This document shows, one piece after another, positions 38,163 to 48,603 of a stretch of 64,000 nt of DNA. The notes below the pieces were generated by a model. It was not told the DNA's origin, made no database searches, and saw only the letters and a list, made by a program, of their open reading frames with translations. Where the stretch lies: NCBI GenBank assembly GCA_030159235.1, contig BSBG01000002.1, positions 434,001 to 498,000 of the forward strand, in the 5' to 3' direction. Each line of letters begins with the position of its first letter. The stretch's first letter is position 1. The translations under genes and the position numbers were made by a program. Source of the DNA: Bacillus safensis. GTDB lineage: Bacteria > Bacillota > Bacilli > Bacillales > Bacillaceae.

Positions 38163-38262
38163 TGATATTACCTCCCAGGTTATGTAGTGAATATTTGAAA
38201 CTTCTCAGCTTGATGTCTGCAAGCAAAGAAGTTTTTCACGTGATTCGTTTTTTGTTGATATG

Positions 38263-38294
38263 GAGGCTGATTAATTGATTGAGATCAGCCCCCG
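38263..38294 (-). repeat. Stem-loop between citZ and icd
   Basis: GGGGGCTGAT pairs with ATCAGCCTCC over about ten bp (one mismatch). No T run follows on the minus strand. It may protect citZ mRNA or reduce read-through rather than terminate. Confidence 0.5.
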
Positions 38295-38309
38295 CTTATT
38301 CTTTAACCA

Positions 38310-39428
38310 TTAGTCTCTTTCACTGATCGGAACAAAGCTTTGAAGATCAGGCCCAATGTAGTCAGCTCTTGGACGGATGAGACGGTTGTTGTCATATTGC
38401 TCTAGAATGTGAGCAATCCATCCAGAGAATCGGCTGATCACGAAAATTGGTGTAAACAAGTCATGATCAATACCAAGACTGTGATATACAGATGCTGAAT
38501 AAAAATCAACATTTGGTGGAAGATTTTTCTCTGATGTCACGATTTCCTCTGCGCGAACAGACATTTCATACCATTTCGGCTCGCCAGTGAGGTTTGTTAA
38601 ACGCTGGCTCATTTCTTTTAGATGCTTTGCACGCGGGTCACCTTGACGGTAAACGCGGTGGCCAAAGCCCATAATTTTTTCTTTCTTCTCTAGCTTACCA
38701 TGAATATAGGAATCTACGTTTTCAACTTCGCCAATTTCAGAAAGCATTTTCATCACGCCTTCATTCGCGCCGCCATGAAGTGGCCCTTTTAGCGCACCGA
38801 TAGCCGCTGTTACACCAGAGTAGATATCTGATAGTGTAGCAACACATACACGTGCTGTAAATGTCGATGCGTTTAATTCATGATCCGCATGTAGAATGAG
38901 TGCCTTATCAATCGCCTCAATTTCTACTGGTGACGGCTCTTCGCCATTTAGCATATATAAGAAGTTCGCAGCATAACTGTATTCTTCTTTTGGCTGTACA
39001 GGCTCAAGTCCTTTGCGAATGCGTGAAAACGCAGCAACTAGTCCAGAAATTTTCGCCTGTAAGCGAATCGCCTTTCTGTAATTTGCTTCTTTGTCCATAA
39101 TCTCTGATTCGTCATCAAGTAAACCTAGTAAGGATACCGCTGTACGAATCGCAGACATTGGATGAACCCCATTAAGCGAATAAGATTTAAAATGCTCAAT
39201 GATTTCTTGCGGAATCTGAGCATTTTCATTGAGCTGCTGTTTTAATTCACTCAGCTCCTTCTCATTCGGCAGCTTTAAGTGCCATAACAGGTAGACAATT
39301 TCTTCGAATGTAGCTTTTTCAGTTAAATCATCGATATTGTACCCTACATAAGTAAGAGTATCATCAATAATTGAGCTTACGGATGAAGTTGTTGCCACGA
39401 TACCTTCAAGACCTCTAGTTGCTGTCAT
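38310..39428 (-). CDS. citZ: Citrate synthase
   Basis: 372 residues from the ATG at 39428 (MTATRGLEGIV), with AAAAGGGGAG ahead; this equals B. subtilis CitZ, and 23 further open codons are excluded. Active-site motifs: the His in GPLHGGANEGVM, the His-Arg in GFGHRVYRQGDPR, and the Asp region NVDFYSASVYHSLGI. Condenses acetyl-CoA and oxaloacetate, the first step of the TCA cycle. First gene of citZ-icd-mdh; a 13-of-14 cre upstream fits CcpA repression. Confidence 0.97.
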   Translation of the reverse strand: MTATRGLEGIVATTSSVSSIIDDTLTYVGYNIDDLTEKATFEEIVYLLWHLKLPNEKELSELKQQLNENAQIPQEIIEHFKSYSLNGVHPMSAIRTAVSLLGLLDDESEIMDKEANYRKAIRLQAKISGLVAAFSRIRKGLEPVQPKEEYSYAANFLYMLNGEEPSPVEIEAIDKALILHADHELNASTFTARVCVATLSDIYSGVTAAIGALKGPLHGGANEGVMKMLSEIGEVENVDSYIHGKLEKKEKIMGFGHRVYRQGDPRAKHLKEMSQRLTNLTGEPKWYEMSVRAEEIVTSEKNLPPNVDFYSASVYHSLGIDHDLFTPIFVISRFSGWIAHILEQYDNNRLIRPRADYIGPDLQSFVPISERD

Positions 39429-39481
39429 GTTCAATCTCCCCTTTTTAAAAAGATTCCCCTTCGTTGCAGAATTCTCACTTT

Positions 39482-39495
39482 TGAAAGCGCTATCC
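39482..39495. promoter_or_regulatory. cre site in the citZ leader
   Basis: TGAAAGCGCTATCC matches the cre consensus TGWNANCGNTNWCA at 13 of 14 positions, 54 bp upstream of the citZ ATG. A weaker 12-of-14 copy (TGTAAGCATTTTCT, minus strand) is at 39524-39537. Confidence 0.75.
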
Positions 39496-39761
39496 AATCC
39501 GAATAGGATGGCAGTTTCAGAAAAGAAAATGCTTACATTTACCTATACGGTTAGAGCGCTTTTAGCCTCATATCTCTTGTGTGATCAATGAGTTCAAAAT
39601 TAAGCCTATTCCCATTATAAACAATAATCAGACATTTGTTAAATGTTTAACTATAATTTTTTTTGATATTTTTTTTTCCAGTCTCCCATATAAGGCATGG
39701 AATAAAGGGATTTTGCTTCTTTTAATATATTTAATTATGTTTTTTTGCAAAAACTCACACA
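39496..39761. other. AT-rich non-coding part of the citZ-ytwI gap
   Basis: Part of the 373-bp gap. It should contain the citZ promoter, but no convincing -35/-10 pair stands out. GGTTAGAGCGCTTTTA at 39549-39564 has a cre-like core. From about 39600 to 39760 it is AT-rich with homopolymer runs and no supported gene or RNA. Confidence 0.5.
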
Positions 39762-39803
39762 GAAAAAATAAAAAAGAAAGTGACATATAGCCACTCTCTT
39801 TTC
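39762..39803 (-). terminator. Terminator of ytwI
   Basis: Stem AAAGAGAGTG / CACTTTCTTT (one mismatch) and TTTTATTTTTT on the minus strand, overlapping the ytwI stop. Confidence 0.82.
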
Positions 39804-40266
39804 ATCCGCTGAAAAATTTCACTGCCTGCATCGCCAAATAAGCAATTCCTGCCCCGATGAGCGGGCCGACAGCCACACCTTTAAATAAGCTGACTGCCAA
39901 AATCGTACCGAACACAAGCGCTGCCGTAATATGCGGATCATTTTCGAGTAGCACAATGCCGTTTTTAGCAATGAGTGCTACTAATATACCCGCTCCAAGT
40001 GCTATCCAAGCATAGGAAGATTTCATCGCTTCTCCAAGCTGCTTAAATCCAATGTCACCTGTTGCAATTGGAACGAGCACAGCAATTGTAATGACGGTTA
40101 CCCCCCAATTGATGCCTTTAGATTGGAGAACCGGGAAAATTTTTTGATCCAGACCAATCAGCTTTATCGCAATTAGCACAGAAACCGCTAATATTAACGA
40201 ATTGTTCTTTGCAATAAGTGCAATAACGAGTAAAAGAACCAAAAATAAATTTGCTTGAGTAAACAT
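39802..40266 (-). CDS. ytwI: DUF441 (UPF0756) membrane protein YtwI
   Basis: 154 residues, equal to B. subtilis YtwI. Four to five hydrophobic helices cover nearly the entire chain; family marks are GINWGVTVITIAVLVPIATGDIGF and VGPLIGAGIAYLAMQAVKFF at the end. No function is known for DUF441. Divergent from ytvI with about 100 bp between the starts, and followed by a terminator. It sits upstream of citZ on the same strand but is not coupled to it. Confidence 0.85.
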   Translation of the reverse strand: MFTQANLFLVLLLVIALIAKNNSLILAVSVLIAIKLIGLDQKIFPVLQSKGINWGVTVITIAVLVPIATGDIGFKQLGEAMKSSYAWIALGAGILVALIAKNGIVLLENDPHITAALVFGTILAVSLFKGVAVGPLIGAGIAYLAMQAVKFFSG

Positions 40267-40367
40267 ACGCCGCCCCTTCCTTTCTTTTTATTGCGACCTT
40301 TTCATATTACTAATCTTTTTGAATAAAATGAAGTATCGGACATGCTTGTTTTTTTGGAGGGGATTGT

Positions 40368-41486
40368 GTGAATCACACCTATGTGGCCATTTTTCTGCGA
40401 AGTTTGATGATGATCAGCATTGCCATTTTTGCGGTTGTCTTTTTATATCAGTCTTTTCCGTTTTTATATCCTTTTTGGCTCGCCCTTATTGTATCCTGTT
40501 TGATTCATCCTGCCGTATGCAAAATTGAAGAGATCACCGGGATGCCGAGAGGGTTTGTTGTGGTCATTGTTCTATTACTCTTTTTAGTCGCAGCCGCCGG
40601 CTTTATTACGCTTTTAGTAGCAGAGATGATTTCAGGAAGTGCTTATTTAGCAAAGGTGCTGCCTGGCCATCTTGATCAAATGATGGGTATTGTGGAACGA
40701 TTTTTCATAGATAAGATTCTGCCTTTATATCATGATGTAACGGCCCAATTTAATACCCTTCAAGCAGGTCAAAAGGAATCTATTTTGGGACAAATTCAAG
40801 CACTCGGTGATGAAGCTGCCGCAAAAATCGGGACTTTTCTTTCAAAAACACTCGAGCTCATTCCGGCTTTTTTAGGTCTTTTGCCTGATGCAGCAGCAAC
40901 ACTATTATTTTCTGCCCTGGCGACTTTTTTTATCACGAAAGATTGGTTTACGTTAAAAACATATGGCTCACGTATCTTTCCCGCAAAATGGATGGAGCAT
41001 ACACGCGCTATTTTATCTGAAATGAAAAAAGCCATTACCGGTTTTATGAAGGCTCAGCTTTTGCTTGTGGCCATGACCATTGGTATTGTGTTGATTGGAT
41101 TGATCATTTTAAAGGTCGAGCATGCCCTTGTGATTGCTTTATGTATCGGGCTTGTCGATCTACTTCCATATATAGGTAGCGGCACCGTTTTTCTACCGTG
41201 GATTATTTATTCTGCTATGACAGGAAACCTTTCACTTGCCATTGGGCTAGGTGTTTTGTATATTGTCGTGCTCATTCAAAGACAAATATCAGAGCCAAAA
41301 GTCTTAAGCAAATCGATCGGGCTTAACCCTTTAGCAACGCTTGTGGCACTATTTGTCGGCTTAAAATGGTTTGGTTTTCTCGGACTTGTTATTGGCCCTG
41401 CTTCCCTTGTCGTGTGGCAAGCGTTCCGTAATGCAGGAGTTTTCAGAGATATTTATCAATACATTCGGTATGGCATGCAAAAATAA
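40368..41486 (+). CDS. ytvI: AI-2E family transporter YtvI
   Basis: 372 residues (B. subtilis YtvI 371). The start is a GTG at 40368, six bases after GGAGGGGA. About eight membrane helices with a soluble loop between roughly 95 and 165, and the family motif near the C-terminus (LVDLLPYIGSGTVFLPWIIYSAMTG, SEPKVLSKSIGLNPLATLVALFVG). Members of the family export small molecules or exchange ions; the name comes from one E. coli member. Substrate here is unknown. Single gene convergent with fxsA. Confidence 0.85.
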   Translation: MNHTYVAIFLRSLMMISIAIFAVVFLYQSFPFLYPFWLALIVSCLIHPAVCKIEEITGMPRGFVVVIVLLLFLVAAAGFITLLVAEMISGSAYLAKVLPGHLDQMMGIVERFFIDKILPLYHDVTAQFNTLQAGQKESILGQIQALGDEAAAKIGTFLSKTLELIPAFLGLLPDAAATLLFSALATFFITKDWFTLKTYGSRIFPAKWMEHTRAILSEMKKAITGFMKAQLLLVAMTIGIVLIGLIILKVEHALVIALCIGLVDLLPYIGSGTVFLPWIIYSAMTGNLSLAIGLGVLYIVVLIQRQISEPKVLSKSIGLNPLATLVALFVGLKWFGFLGLVIGPASLVVWQAFRNAGVFRDIYQYIRYGMQK

Positions 41487-41513
41487 AAGAGACCTCGGCT
41501 GAAGGTCTCTTAA
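41481..41513. terminator. Terminator between ytvI and fxsA
   Basis: Perfect nine-bp stem AAGAGACCT / AGGTCTCTT. The minus-strand tail TTTTATTTTT fits fxsA best; the plus-strand tail is poor. Confidence 0.8.
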
Positions 41514-41899
41514 CGAATAATCGTATAGCGATTGCGATTAGACATGTTTCTAAGCCAGCGTTCAAAGAGCGGTTTGATTCTCTTTCTCGTCATCGGAATG
41601 AGCAGCAAGGCCCCAATGAGATCCGATAAGAAGCCTGGAATGAGCAGCAGCAGACCGCCAATCAGAATACAAAAACCATCGACAATCGCTCCCCCTGGCA
41701 TCTTGCCATATTGTAAATCTCGCTGCACTTTTTGGAAGGCTTCCATCCCTTGCTTTCTTGCAAAATAAGCCCCTAATGCACTCGTCAGCACGATGACCAG
41801 CATTGTTGGCAAAATGCCAATGATTTTACTTGATATTAAGAATAAACTAATTTCCACCGCAGGGAACAGAATTAATAATAGTAGAAAATATTTCTTCAA
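41510..41899 (-). CDS. fxsA: FxsA-family membrane protein (YtzA-like)
   Basis: 129 residues from a TTG at 41899, six bases after GAGGTG; the upstream GTG (41908) and ATG (41905) sit inside or directly against that site. Three hydrophobic segments: about 4-20, 25-42 and 67-100, with the FxsA core YFARKQGMEAFQKVQRDLQYGKMPGGAIVDG. FxsA in E. coli relieves phage T7 exclusion by F plasmid when overproduced; the normal function is unknown. The C-terminal tail is basic (RKRIKPLFERWLRNMSNRNR). Lies just upstream of pyk on the minus strand... downstream in transcription. Confidence 0.8.
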   Translation of the reverse strand: MKKYFLLLLILFPAVEISLFLISSKIIGILPTMLVIVLTSALGAYFARKQGMEAFQKVQRDLQYGKMPGGAIVDGFCILIGGLLLLIPGFLSDLIGALLLIPMTRKRIKPLFERWLRNMSNRNRYTIIR

Positions 41900-41957
41900 C
41901 CACATCACCTCATGGGGTATCTTTCATCGAAAGCTGTTTACTTTTTTTAGTGTAACA

Positions 41958-41991
41958 TAAAAAAAGAGAGGAGTCAGACAACTCCCCTCTT
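41958..41991 (-). terminator. Terminator of pfkA-pyk
   Basis: Stem AAGAGGGGAGT / ACTCCTCTCTT (one mismatch) and seven T on the minus strand, right after the pyk stop. Confidence 0.9.
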
Positions 41992-41998
41992 GTATGAT

Positions 41999-43759
41999 TT
42001 AAAGGACGCTTGCACGGCCTTTGTAGATCGCTCCGCGTGCTGGATCTACCGTAATTTCTTCGCCTTCTTTTAGTAGCGTTGTTGCGCTGTTAAGACCTAC
42101 AATCACTGGGATGCCAAGGCTAAGGCCAACGACTGCTGCATGGCTTGTTAAGCCGCCTTCTTCTGTGATAAGAGCAGATGCTTTTTCTAAAGCCCCCATC
42201 ATATCACGGTCTGTGCAGTTTGCAACTAGGATGGCACCATCGTACATTTTTTCGTCTGCTTCTTTTCCGCTTTGTGCAATGACAACCGGTCCAAATGCAG
42301 ATTTACGGCCAATACCTTGACCTTTCGCAATGATGTCACCGACAACATATACTTTCATTAAGTTCGTTGTCCCTGTTTCACCAACTGGCACACCTGCTGT
42401 AATCACAATTAAATCACCGTGTCTTACATAACCTGTTTCAATTGACTTTTCTACTGCATTCTCAAGCATTTCATCAGTAGACGTCGTTTTTGAACCGCTC
42501 TTTGCAAATACACCGAATACAAGTGAGAGCTTTCTCGCCACTGATTCGTTTGCTGTGACTGCTACGATTGGTGCTTTTGGTCTATATTTTGAAATCATTC
42601 TCGCTGTATGTCCACTTTCCGTAGGTGTCACAATTGCTGCCACATCAAGCTTCATCGCTGTATGGGCAACAGATTGACCGATAGCGTCTGTAATGCTAAC
42701 TTCTACTTCTTCGCTTCTGCGAGAAAGAATGGCTTTATAGTTTAGAGCATCTTCTGAACGTGATGCAATGTTATGCATCGTTTGTACAGCTTCCACTGGA
42801 TATGTTCCTGCTGCTGTTTCACCAGAAAGCATAATTGCATCTGTGCCGTCAAAAATAGCATTTGCCACGTCACTTGCTTCTGCGCGAGTTGGACGAGGGT
42901 TTCGCTGCATGCTGTCCAGCATTTGAGTCGCTGTGATGACAGGCTTGCCTAAGCGATTGCATTTTTTGATCAGCATTTTTTGAACAAGCGGTACCTCTTC
43001 TGCTGGGATCTCTACACCAAGATCTCCACGCGCAACCATTAAGCCGTCTGATACCTCAAGGATCTCATCGATGTTATCAACACCCTCTTGGTTTTCAATC
43101 TTAGGAATGATTTGAATATCTGTAGCGTTATTCTTTTCTAGAAGCTCACGAATTTCAAGAACATCAGAAGCTCGTCTCACAAAAGAAGCTGCAATGAAAT
43201 CGACGCCTTGTTCAATTCCAAACAGAATATCATTGGCATCCTTTTCTGTAATACCTGGCAGGTTCACACTGACGCCAGGTATGTTGACACCTTTTTTGTT
43301 TTTGAGCGTGCCTGTATTCATGACTTTTGTGACGAGTTCTTTGCGGTCCTTGTTAATTTCTTTTACTTCTAAACCAATCAGACCATCATCTAGTAGAATC
43401 GTTGAGCCTACTTCTACATCATGAATTAAATCTTCATACGTCACACTAATTTTCTCCGTATTTCCAACAATGTCTTCCATACTCACGATAAGATCAGCAC
43501 CAGCAACTAGCTCAATCGAGCCATTTTCAACTGTACGTGTACGGATCTCAGGACCTTTTGTATCTAGAAGGATCGCAATATCCTTGCCTAATGTTTTACC
43601 TGCTTTACGTATGTTTTCAATGCGTGCACCATGCTCTTCAAAATCTCCATGAGAGAAGTTTAGTCTGGCTACATTCATTCCTGCTTCAATCAATTCAGTC
43701 AGCTTTTCAATGCTTTCACTTGCTGGACCGATTGTACAAACGATTTTTGTCTTTCTCAT
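41999..43759 (-). CDS. pyk: Pyruvate kinase
   Basis: 586 residues from the ATG at 43759, seven bases after GGAGG; a GTG directly before it is too close. Catalytic barrel motifs: [64 protein letters not shown] and [10 protein letters not shown]. The allosteric C domain follows (about 355-475) and then the extra ~110-residue PEP-utilising-like domain of Bacillus pyruvate kinases ([42 protein letters not shown]). Makes pyruvate and ATP. Operon with pfkA, 27 bp apart. Confidence 0.97.
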   Translation of the reverse strand: MRKTKIVCTIGPASESIEKLTELIEAGMNVARLNFSHGDFEEHGARIENIRKAGKTLGKDIAILLDTKGPEIRTRTVENGSIELVAGADLIVSMEDIVGNTEKISVTYEDLIHDVEVGSTILLDDGLIGLEVKEINKDRKELVTKVMNTGTLKNKKGVNIPGVSVNLPGITEKDANDILFGIEQGVDFIAASFVRRASDVLEIRELLEKNNATDIQIIPKIENQEGVDNIDEILEVSDGLMVARGDLGVEIPAEEVPLVQKMLIKKCNRLGKPVITATQMLDSMQRNPRPTRAEASDVANAIFDGTDAIMLSGETAAGTYPVEAVQTMHNIASRSEDALNYKAILSRRSEEVEVSITDAIGQSVAHTAMKLDVAAIVTPTESGHTARMISKYRPKAPIVAVTANESVARKLSLVFGVFAKSGSKTTSTDEMLENAVEKSIETGYVRHGDLIVITAGVPVGETGTTNLMKVYVVGDIIAKGQGIGRKSAFGPVVIAQSGKEADEKMYDGAILVANCTDRDMMGALEKASALITEEGGLTSHAAVVGLSLGIPVIVGLNSATTLLKEGEEITVDPARGAIYKGRASVL

Positions 43760-43786
43760 CACTGTTCCTCCTAAGGTCTTCTCGTT

Positions 43787-44890
<1,104 letters not shown>

Positions 44891-44950
44891 TTAAGAACGT
44901 CATGAAAGCAAATCTCTCTATAACTTGCATAGGTAAGTGCTATAAACCTT

Positions 44951-44978
44951 ATCATATCAAGGTTTTCAGACGTTTCAA
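44951..44978 (-). promoter_or_regulatory. pfkA promoter, distal candidate
   Basis: Minus-strand TTGAAA (44973-44978), 16-bp spacer, TATGAT (44951-44956). The start would lie near 44944, inside an AAACCTT / AAGGTTT hairpin. Confidence 0.5.
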
Positions 44979-45008
44979 ATTTTATGAAAATATAAGAAAA
45001 TTATTTTC

Positions 45009-45022
45009 AGATAGCGCTTACA
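45009..45022. promoter_or_regulatory. cre-like site upstream of pfkA
   Basis: Minus-strand TGTAAGCGCTATCT matches the cre consensus at 13 of 14 positions, about 70 bp before the distal pfkA promoter start and 27 bp past the accA terminator. Confidence 0.6.
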
Positions 45023-45045
45023 TGACGAAGGTTTTCGTGAAAAAA

Positions 45046-45086
45046 GATAAAAAAAATAAACGCCAGCCAAAAAGGCTGTACGTTTA
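45046..45086 (-). terminator. Terminator of accDA
   Basis: Stem AAATAAACG-CAGCC / GGCTG-CGTTTATTT with eight T on the minus strand, right after the accA stop. Confidence 0.92.
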
Positions 45087-45087
45087 T

Positions 45088-46065
45088 TTAGTTTACCCCA
45101 ATATATTGATTTTCAATCGATACTTTCCCGATTGCTTTGTATTTTTGATATCTTTGTTCGACTAGTTCTTCAGGCGTTAGTTTGAGCAAAGATGTAAGTG
45201 ACTGTTTTAATACTTTTTCCATGTAGGCTGCTTGTTGTTTCACGTCTCGGTGTGCTCCACCTTGCACTTCTTTAATAACATCATCTATAATATCTAATTC
45301 TTTTAGGTCTGGAGCGGTAATTTTCATTGATTCTGCAGCTTTTTTCGCAAGTGATGAGTCCTTCCAGAGCAGTGCTGCTGCACCTTCAGGTGAAATCACT
45401 GAATACGTTGAGTTTTCCAGCATGAATAAGTGGTTTCCTACGCCTAAGCCTAGAGCGCCGCCGCTTCCGCCTTCTCCAATGACAATACAGACAACTGGTA
45501 CACGAAGTCCTGCCATTTCGAATAGGTTTTTCGCAATTGCTTCACTTTGCCCACGTTCTTCAGCTGCTTTACCAGGATAAGCTCCTTTTGTATCAATAAA
45601 GCAAATGATGGGGCGATTAAATTTATCAGCTTGTTTCATCAAACGCAGCGCTTTACGGTAGCCTTCTGGATGGGGCATTCCGAAATTACGGCGCAGGTTT
45701 TCTTTTGTATCTTTACCGCGCTGATGGCCAATAACAGTAACAGGAAGCCCTTTAAACGTGGCAATTCCTCCAACGATCGCTTCATCATCACCATAAAAAC
45801 GGTCACCGTGACATTCGAAAAAGTTGTCAAACAGCTCTTGAATGTAATCGAGAGTTGTTGGGCGCATCGCATGCCGAGCAATCTGCACTCTATCCCACGG
45901 CTTTAAATTTGTATAAATGTCCGCTTCAAGCTTGCTCAGACGTGTTTCAAGGCGCTCAATTTCTGCACTTAAATCCATTTCTGAGTTTTGTGTGAACTTT
46001 TTCAGTTCATCAATTTTCGCTCGAAGTTCAATGACAGGTTTTTCAAATTCTAGTTCTCCAGCCAC
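45088..46065 (-). CDS. accA: Acetyl-CoA carboxylase carboxyltransferase subunit alpha
   Basis: 325 residues. A crotonase-fold subunit that with AccD moves the carboxyl group from biotin on AccB to acetyl-CoA, giving malonyl-CoA for fatty acids. The N-terminal coiled region ([18 protein letters not shown]) is followed by [30 protein letters not shown] and the oxyanion-hole loop [27 protein letters not shown], written here in two parts of the same motif. The ATG lies inside the accD 3' end (16-bp overlap), so the two subunits are translationally coupled. Confidence 0.97.
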   Translation of the reverse strand: MAGELEFEKPVIELRAKIDELKKFTQNSEMDLSAEIERLETRLSKLEADIYTNLKPWDRVQIARHAMRPTTLDYIQELFDNFFECHGDRFYGDDEAIVGGIATFKGLPVTVIGHQRGKDTKENLRRNFGMPHPEGYRKALRLMKQADKFNRPIICFIDTKGAYPGKAAEERGQSEAIAKNLFEMAGLRVPVVCIVIGEGGSGGALGLGVGNHLFMLENSTYSVISPEGAAALLWKDSSLAKKAAESMKITAPDLKELDIIDDVIKEVQGGAHRDVKQQAAYMEKVLKQSLTSLLKLTPEELVEQRYQKYKAIGKVSIENQYIGVN

Positions 46066-46925
46066 TCTCGTTCACCTCCTGTGCTGTGTAATGCTAAGAT
46101 TCGGCCTAGCGTTTCTTTCATTTCTGCACGATGGATCACAGCATCAAGCTGTCCATGCTTTAATAAAAATTCTGACGTTTGGAAGTCCTCTGGAAGGTCT
46201 TCACGAATCGTTTGTTCAATGATTCTGCGTCCTGCAAACCCAATTAAAGCACCAGGTTCTGCAAAGTTGTAATCACCGAGAGACGCAAAACTAGCTGATA
46301 CACCACCAGTTGTTGGGTTCGTCATCACAGAGATAATCAAACCTTGATCCTCGCTGAACAGCTTTAATGCTGAACTTGTTTTTGCCATCTGCATGAGACT
46401 GAGAATTCCCTCTTGCATTCTCGCTCCGCCAGATGCAGTAAAGATAATAAACGGCACCTTGTCCGCTTTTGCTTTCTCAATCGCCAGTGTAATTTTTTCA
46501 CCAACAACCGATCCCATGCTGCCCATACGGAACGTGGCATCCATGACAGCAATCACAGCTTGCTTGCCTTCAATCTGACCTTTACCTGTGACAATGGCTT
46601 CATTCAAAGATGTTTTTTCTCTGTCTTTCTCAAGCTTTTCTTCGTAGCCTGGGAAACCGAGCGGGTTTTCTGAAATGAGGTGCCCGTTAAATTCTTCAAA
46701 TGTACCTTCATCTACAAGGCTTTCGATACGCTGTTTTGCATTCATTTGCAAATGTCTGCCGCAATTCATACAAACACGTAAATTTTTATCTAGTTCTTTG
46801 GTGAGCATTATTTTTTTACATTGCGGACATTTGGTCATGATGCCTTCAGGCACATCCTGACTTGCCTGTTCAGAGGGTACAGATGCATATTTTTTCTTTT
46901 TACTGAAAATATTCTTGATTGACAA
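46050..46925 (-). CDS. accD: Acetyl-CoA carboxylase carboxyltransferase subunit beta
   Basis: 291 residues from a TTG at 46925, seven bases after GGAGG; 22 open codons upstream are excluded because the family starts with the short [12 protein letters not shown] segment. A four-Cys zinc ribbon (CPQCKKIM and CMNCGRHL, about residues 34-57) binds nucleic acid and acetyl-CoA carboxylase partner; the crotonase domain follows with [15 protein letters not shown] and [19 protein letters not shown]. Operon with accA. A TATAAT promoter lies about 50 bp upstream. Confidence 0.96.
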   Translation of the reverse strand: MSIKNIFSKKKKYASVPSEQASQDVPEGIMTKCPQCKKIMLTKELDKNLRVCMNCGRHLQMNAKQRIESLVDEGTFEEFNGHLISENPLGFPGYEEKLEKDREKTSLNEAIVTGKGQIEGKQAVIAVMDATFRMGSMGSVVGEKITLAIEKAKADKVPFIIFTASGGARMQEGILSLMQMAKTSSALKLFSEDQGLIISVMTNPTTGGVSASFASLGDYNFAEPGALIGFAGRRIIEQTIREDLPEDFQTSEFLLKHGQLDAVIHRAEMKETLGRILALHSTGGEREWLEN

Positions 46926-46974
46926 ATGACTACCTCCCTTTTTGAAGGGTTTTTTCTTTACACGCACATCCACT

Positions 46975-47003
46975 ATTATAGGACATGTCATTACTGTACC
47001 GAA
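46975..47003 (-). promoter_or_regulatory. Candidate accDA promoter
   Basis: Perfect TATAAT (46975-46980) on the minus strand, 17 bp from a poor -35 (TTCGGT); a consensus TTGACA about 21 bp further upstream may contribute. I see no clear FapR operator. Rest of the 304-bp accD-ytsJ gap holds only the ytsJ 3' hairpin. Confidence 0.5.
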
Positions 47004-47177
47004 ACTATTGTACTTTTTTTGTCAAACGCTGTCATCCTTCATTCAATTTTTTCAGTGGGGAATTGATGAGAAATGAGTATGTGTTTGGGGCGCTGAGCAG
47101 TTGATGTGTTTGAATTGTGAACGTCTACAAAAAAATCTCATTCCGGATGAAAAAATTTTCGCGTAATAGAGGAAATG

Positions 47178-47215
47178 GTGCACGTTCTTCCTCCAATTTG
47201 AGAAAGAACGTGCAC
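47178..47215. repeat. Perfect hairpin after ytsJ without a T tract
   Basis: GTGCACGTTCTT and AAGAACGTGCAC, a flawless 12-bp stem with a 14-nt loop, 14 bp past the ytsJ stop. Neither strand has a T run after it, so it is not a normal intrinsic terminator. Confidence 0.8.
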
Positions 47216-47229
47216 GCTTATCCAGTTGA

Positions 47230-48462
47230 TTATTCGCCAATAATCGTTAATTTTCTTGTTTTTTCAGCGACAGCTTCTGGGTCGACTTTGATTCTTGCAA
47301 CGCCAGTTTCCATTGCTGCTTTTGCCACCGCTTTTGCTACCGCTGGTGCTACACGTGCATCAAATGGTCCAGGGATGACGTATTCAGCTGTCAACTCTTC
47401 ATCTGAAACAAGAGAAGCAATCGCTTCAACAGCGGCGATTTTCATTTCTTCGTTAATGTGTGTTGCACGTACATCTAATGCTCCGCGGAAAATTCCTGGG
47501 AATGCCAGTACGTTGTTCACTTGGTTCGGGAAGTCAGAACGGCCAGTTCCTACAACACTTGCACCTGCTGCATGTGCATCCTCTGGCATGATCTCTGGAT
47601 TTGGATTAGCCATAGCGAAGATGACAGGATCTTTTGCCATTTTTTCAACCATTTCTTTTGTTAAAGCGCCTGCTGCTGAAACCCCGATAAAGACGTCTGC
47701 GCCTTCAATCACTTCTTCTAATGAACCTTCTTTGCGGTCTTGGTTCGTGAATTTAGCTACTTCGTTTTTCACTGCATTCATACCGTTCGGACGGCCTTCG
47801 TAAATGGCGCCTTTTGTATCACACATAATAATATCACGTACACCGAAATGATACAGAAGCTTGATGATTGCAATTCCCGCTGCTCCAGCGCCGTTTGCTA
47901 CCACTTTGATTGAAGATATTGATTTTCCAGATAGTTTCAGTGCATTCACAAGTCCTGCTACTGTCACAATCGCTGTTCCGTGCTGATCATCGTGGAAAAC
48001 TGGAATGTTGGTTTCTTTTTTTAAGCGTTCTTCGATGATAAAGCAGTTAGGAGCTGCAATATCTTCAAGGTTCACACCGCCAAAAGTTGGCTCAAGAAGC
48101 TTCACTGTTTCGACGATTTTATCTACATCGTTCGTTGCAAGCGCGATTGGGAAGGCATCTACGCCTGCAAAGCTTTTGAATAATACAGCTTTCCCTTCCA
48201 TTACTGGAAGAGATGCTTCTGCACCAATATTTCCAAGCCCTAAAACAGCGCTTCCGTCTGTGACAACAGCGACCATATTACCTTTCATTGTATAATCATA
48301 CACTTTGCTTGTGTCGTCATAAATATCTTTACATGGTTCTGCAACACCAGGTGAATAAGCCAAGCTCAAGTCTTTCGCATTTTTCACTTGTACTTTTGAT
48401 TTTGATTCAAGTTTGCCTTGATTCTCTTTGTGCATATGTAATGCTTCTTCTCTTAATGACAT
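47230..48462 (-). CDS. ytsJ: Malic enzyme (NADP-type YtsJ)
   Basis: 410 residues, equal to B. subtilis YtsJ. The enzyme decarboxylates malate to pyruvate and in B. subtilis YtsJ is the main NADPH-making form. Malic domain in the N-terminal ~170 residues (KDLSLAYSPGVAEPC, Tyr and Lys catalytic region, FEDI-like NLEDIAAPNCF, FHDDQHGTAIVT); NAD(P) domain from about 170 with VVANGAGAAGIAI. Start ATG 48462 after GAAGGAGTG. Single gene with a promoter and a T-less 3' hairpin. Confidence 0.95.
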   Translation of the reverse strand: MSLREEALHMHKENQGKLESKSKVQVKNAKDLSLAYSPGVAEPCKDIYDDTSKVYDYTMKGNMVAVVTDGSAVLGLGNIGAEASLPVMEGKAVLFKSFAGVDAFPIALATNDVDKIVETVKLLEPTFGGVNLEDIAAPNCFIIEERLKKETNIPVFHDDQHGTAIVTVAGLVNALKLSGKSISSIKVVANGAGAAGIAIIKLLYHFGVRDIIMCDTKGAIYEGRPNGMNAVKNEVAKFTNQDRKEGSLEEVIEGADVFIGVSAAGALTKEMVEKMAKDPVIFAMANPNPEIMPEDAHAAGASVVGTGRSDFPNQVNNVLAFPGIFRGALDVRATHINEEMKIAAVEAIASLVSDEELTAEYVIPGPFDARVAPAVAKAVAKAAMETGVARIKVDPEAVAEKTRKLTIIGE

Positions 48463-48554
48463 GTGATGAACACTCCTTCAAGTGGAAAATGATTTAATGA
48501 TTTGCTAAGTTGATAAGCACATACTGGCAGTTTTAAATACACAGAATCTTTAAA

Positions 48555-48582
48555 ATGATAACACAATAGGTGAATTTGTAAA
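48555..48582 (-). promoter_or_regulatory. Candidate ytsJ promoter
   Basis: Minus-strand TTTACA (48577-48582), 16-bp spacer, TATCAT (48555-48560), about 90 bp ahead of the start codon. Confidence 0.45.
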
Positions 48583-48603
48583 ACATATTCAGACGATTTG
48601 TCA

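Noticed and set aside
39581..39790. A 69-codon plus-strand open frame between citZ and ytwI
   Set aside because: AT-rich non-coding sequence with homopolymer runs; it ends in the ytwI terminator and has no ribosome binding site.
44902..45165. An 87-codon plus-strand open frame between pfkA and accA
   Set aside because: It runs through promoter signals, a cre-like site and the accA terminator and is antisense to accA at its end.
47117..47803. A 228-codon plus-strand open frame across the ytsJ 3' end
   Set aside because: Most of it is antisense to the strongly conserved malic enzyme gene, the composition (Ser/Ala/Pro-rich) is that of a shadow frame, and there is no ribosome binding site.
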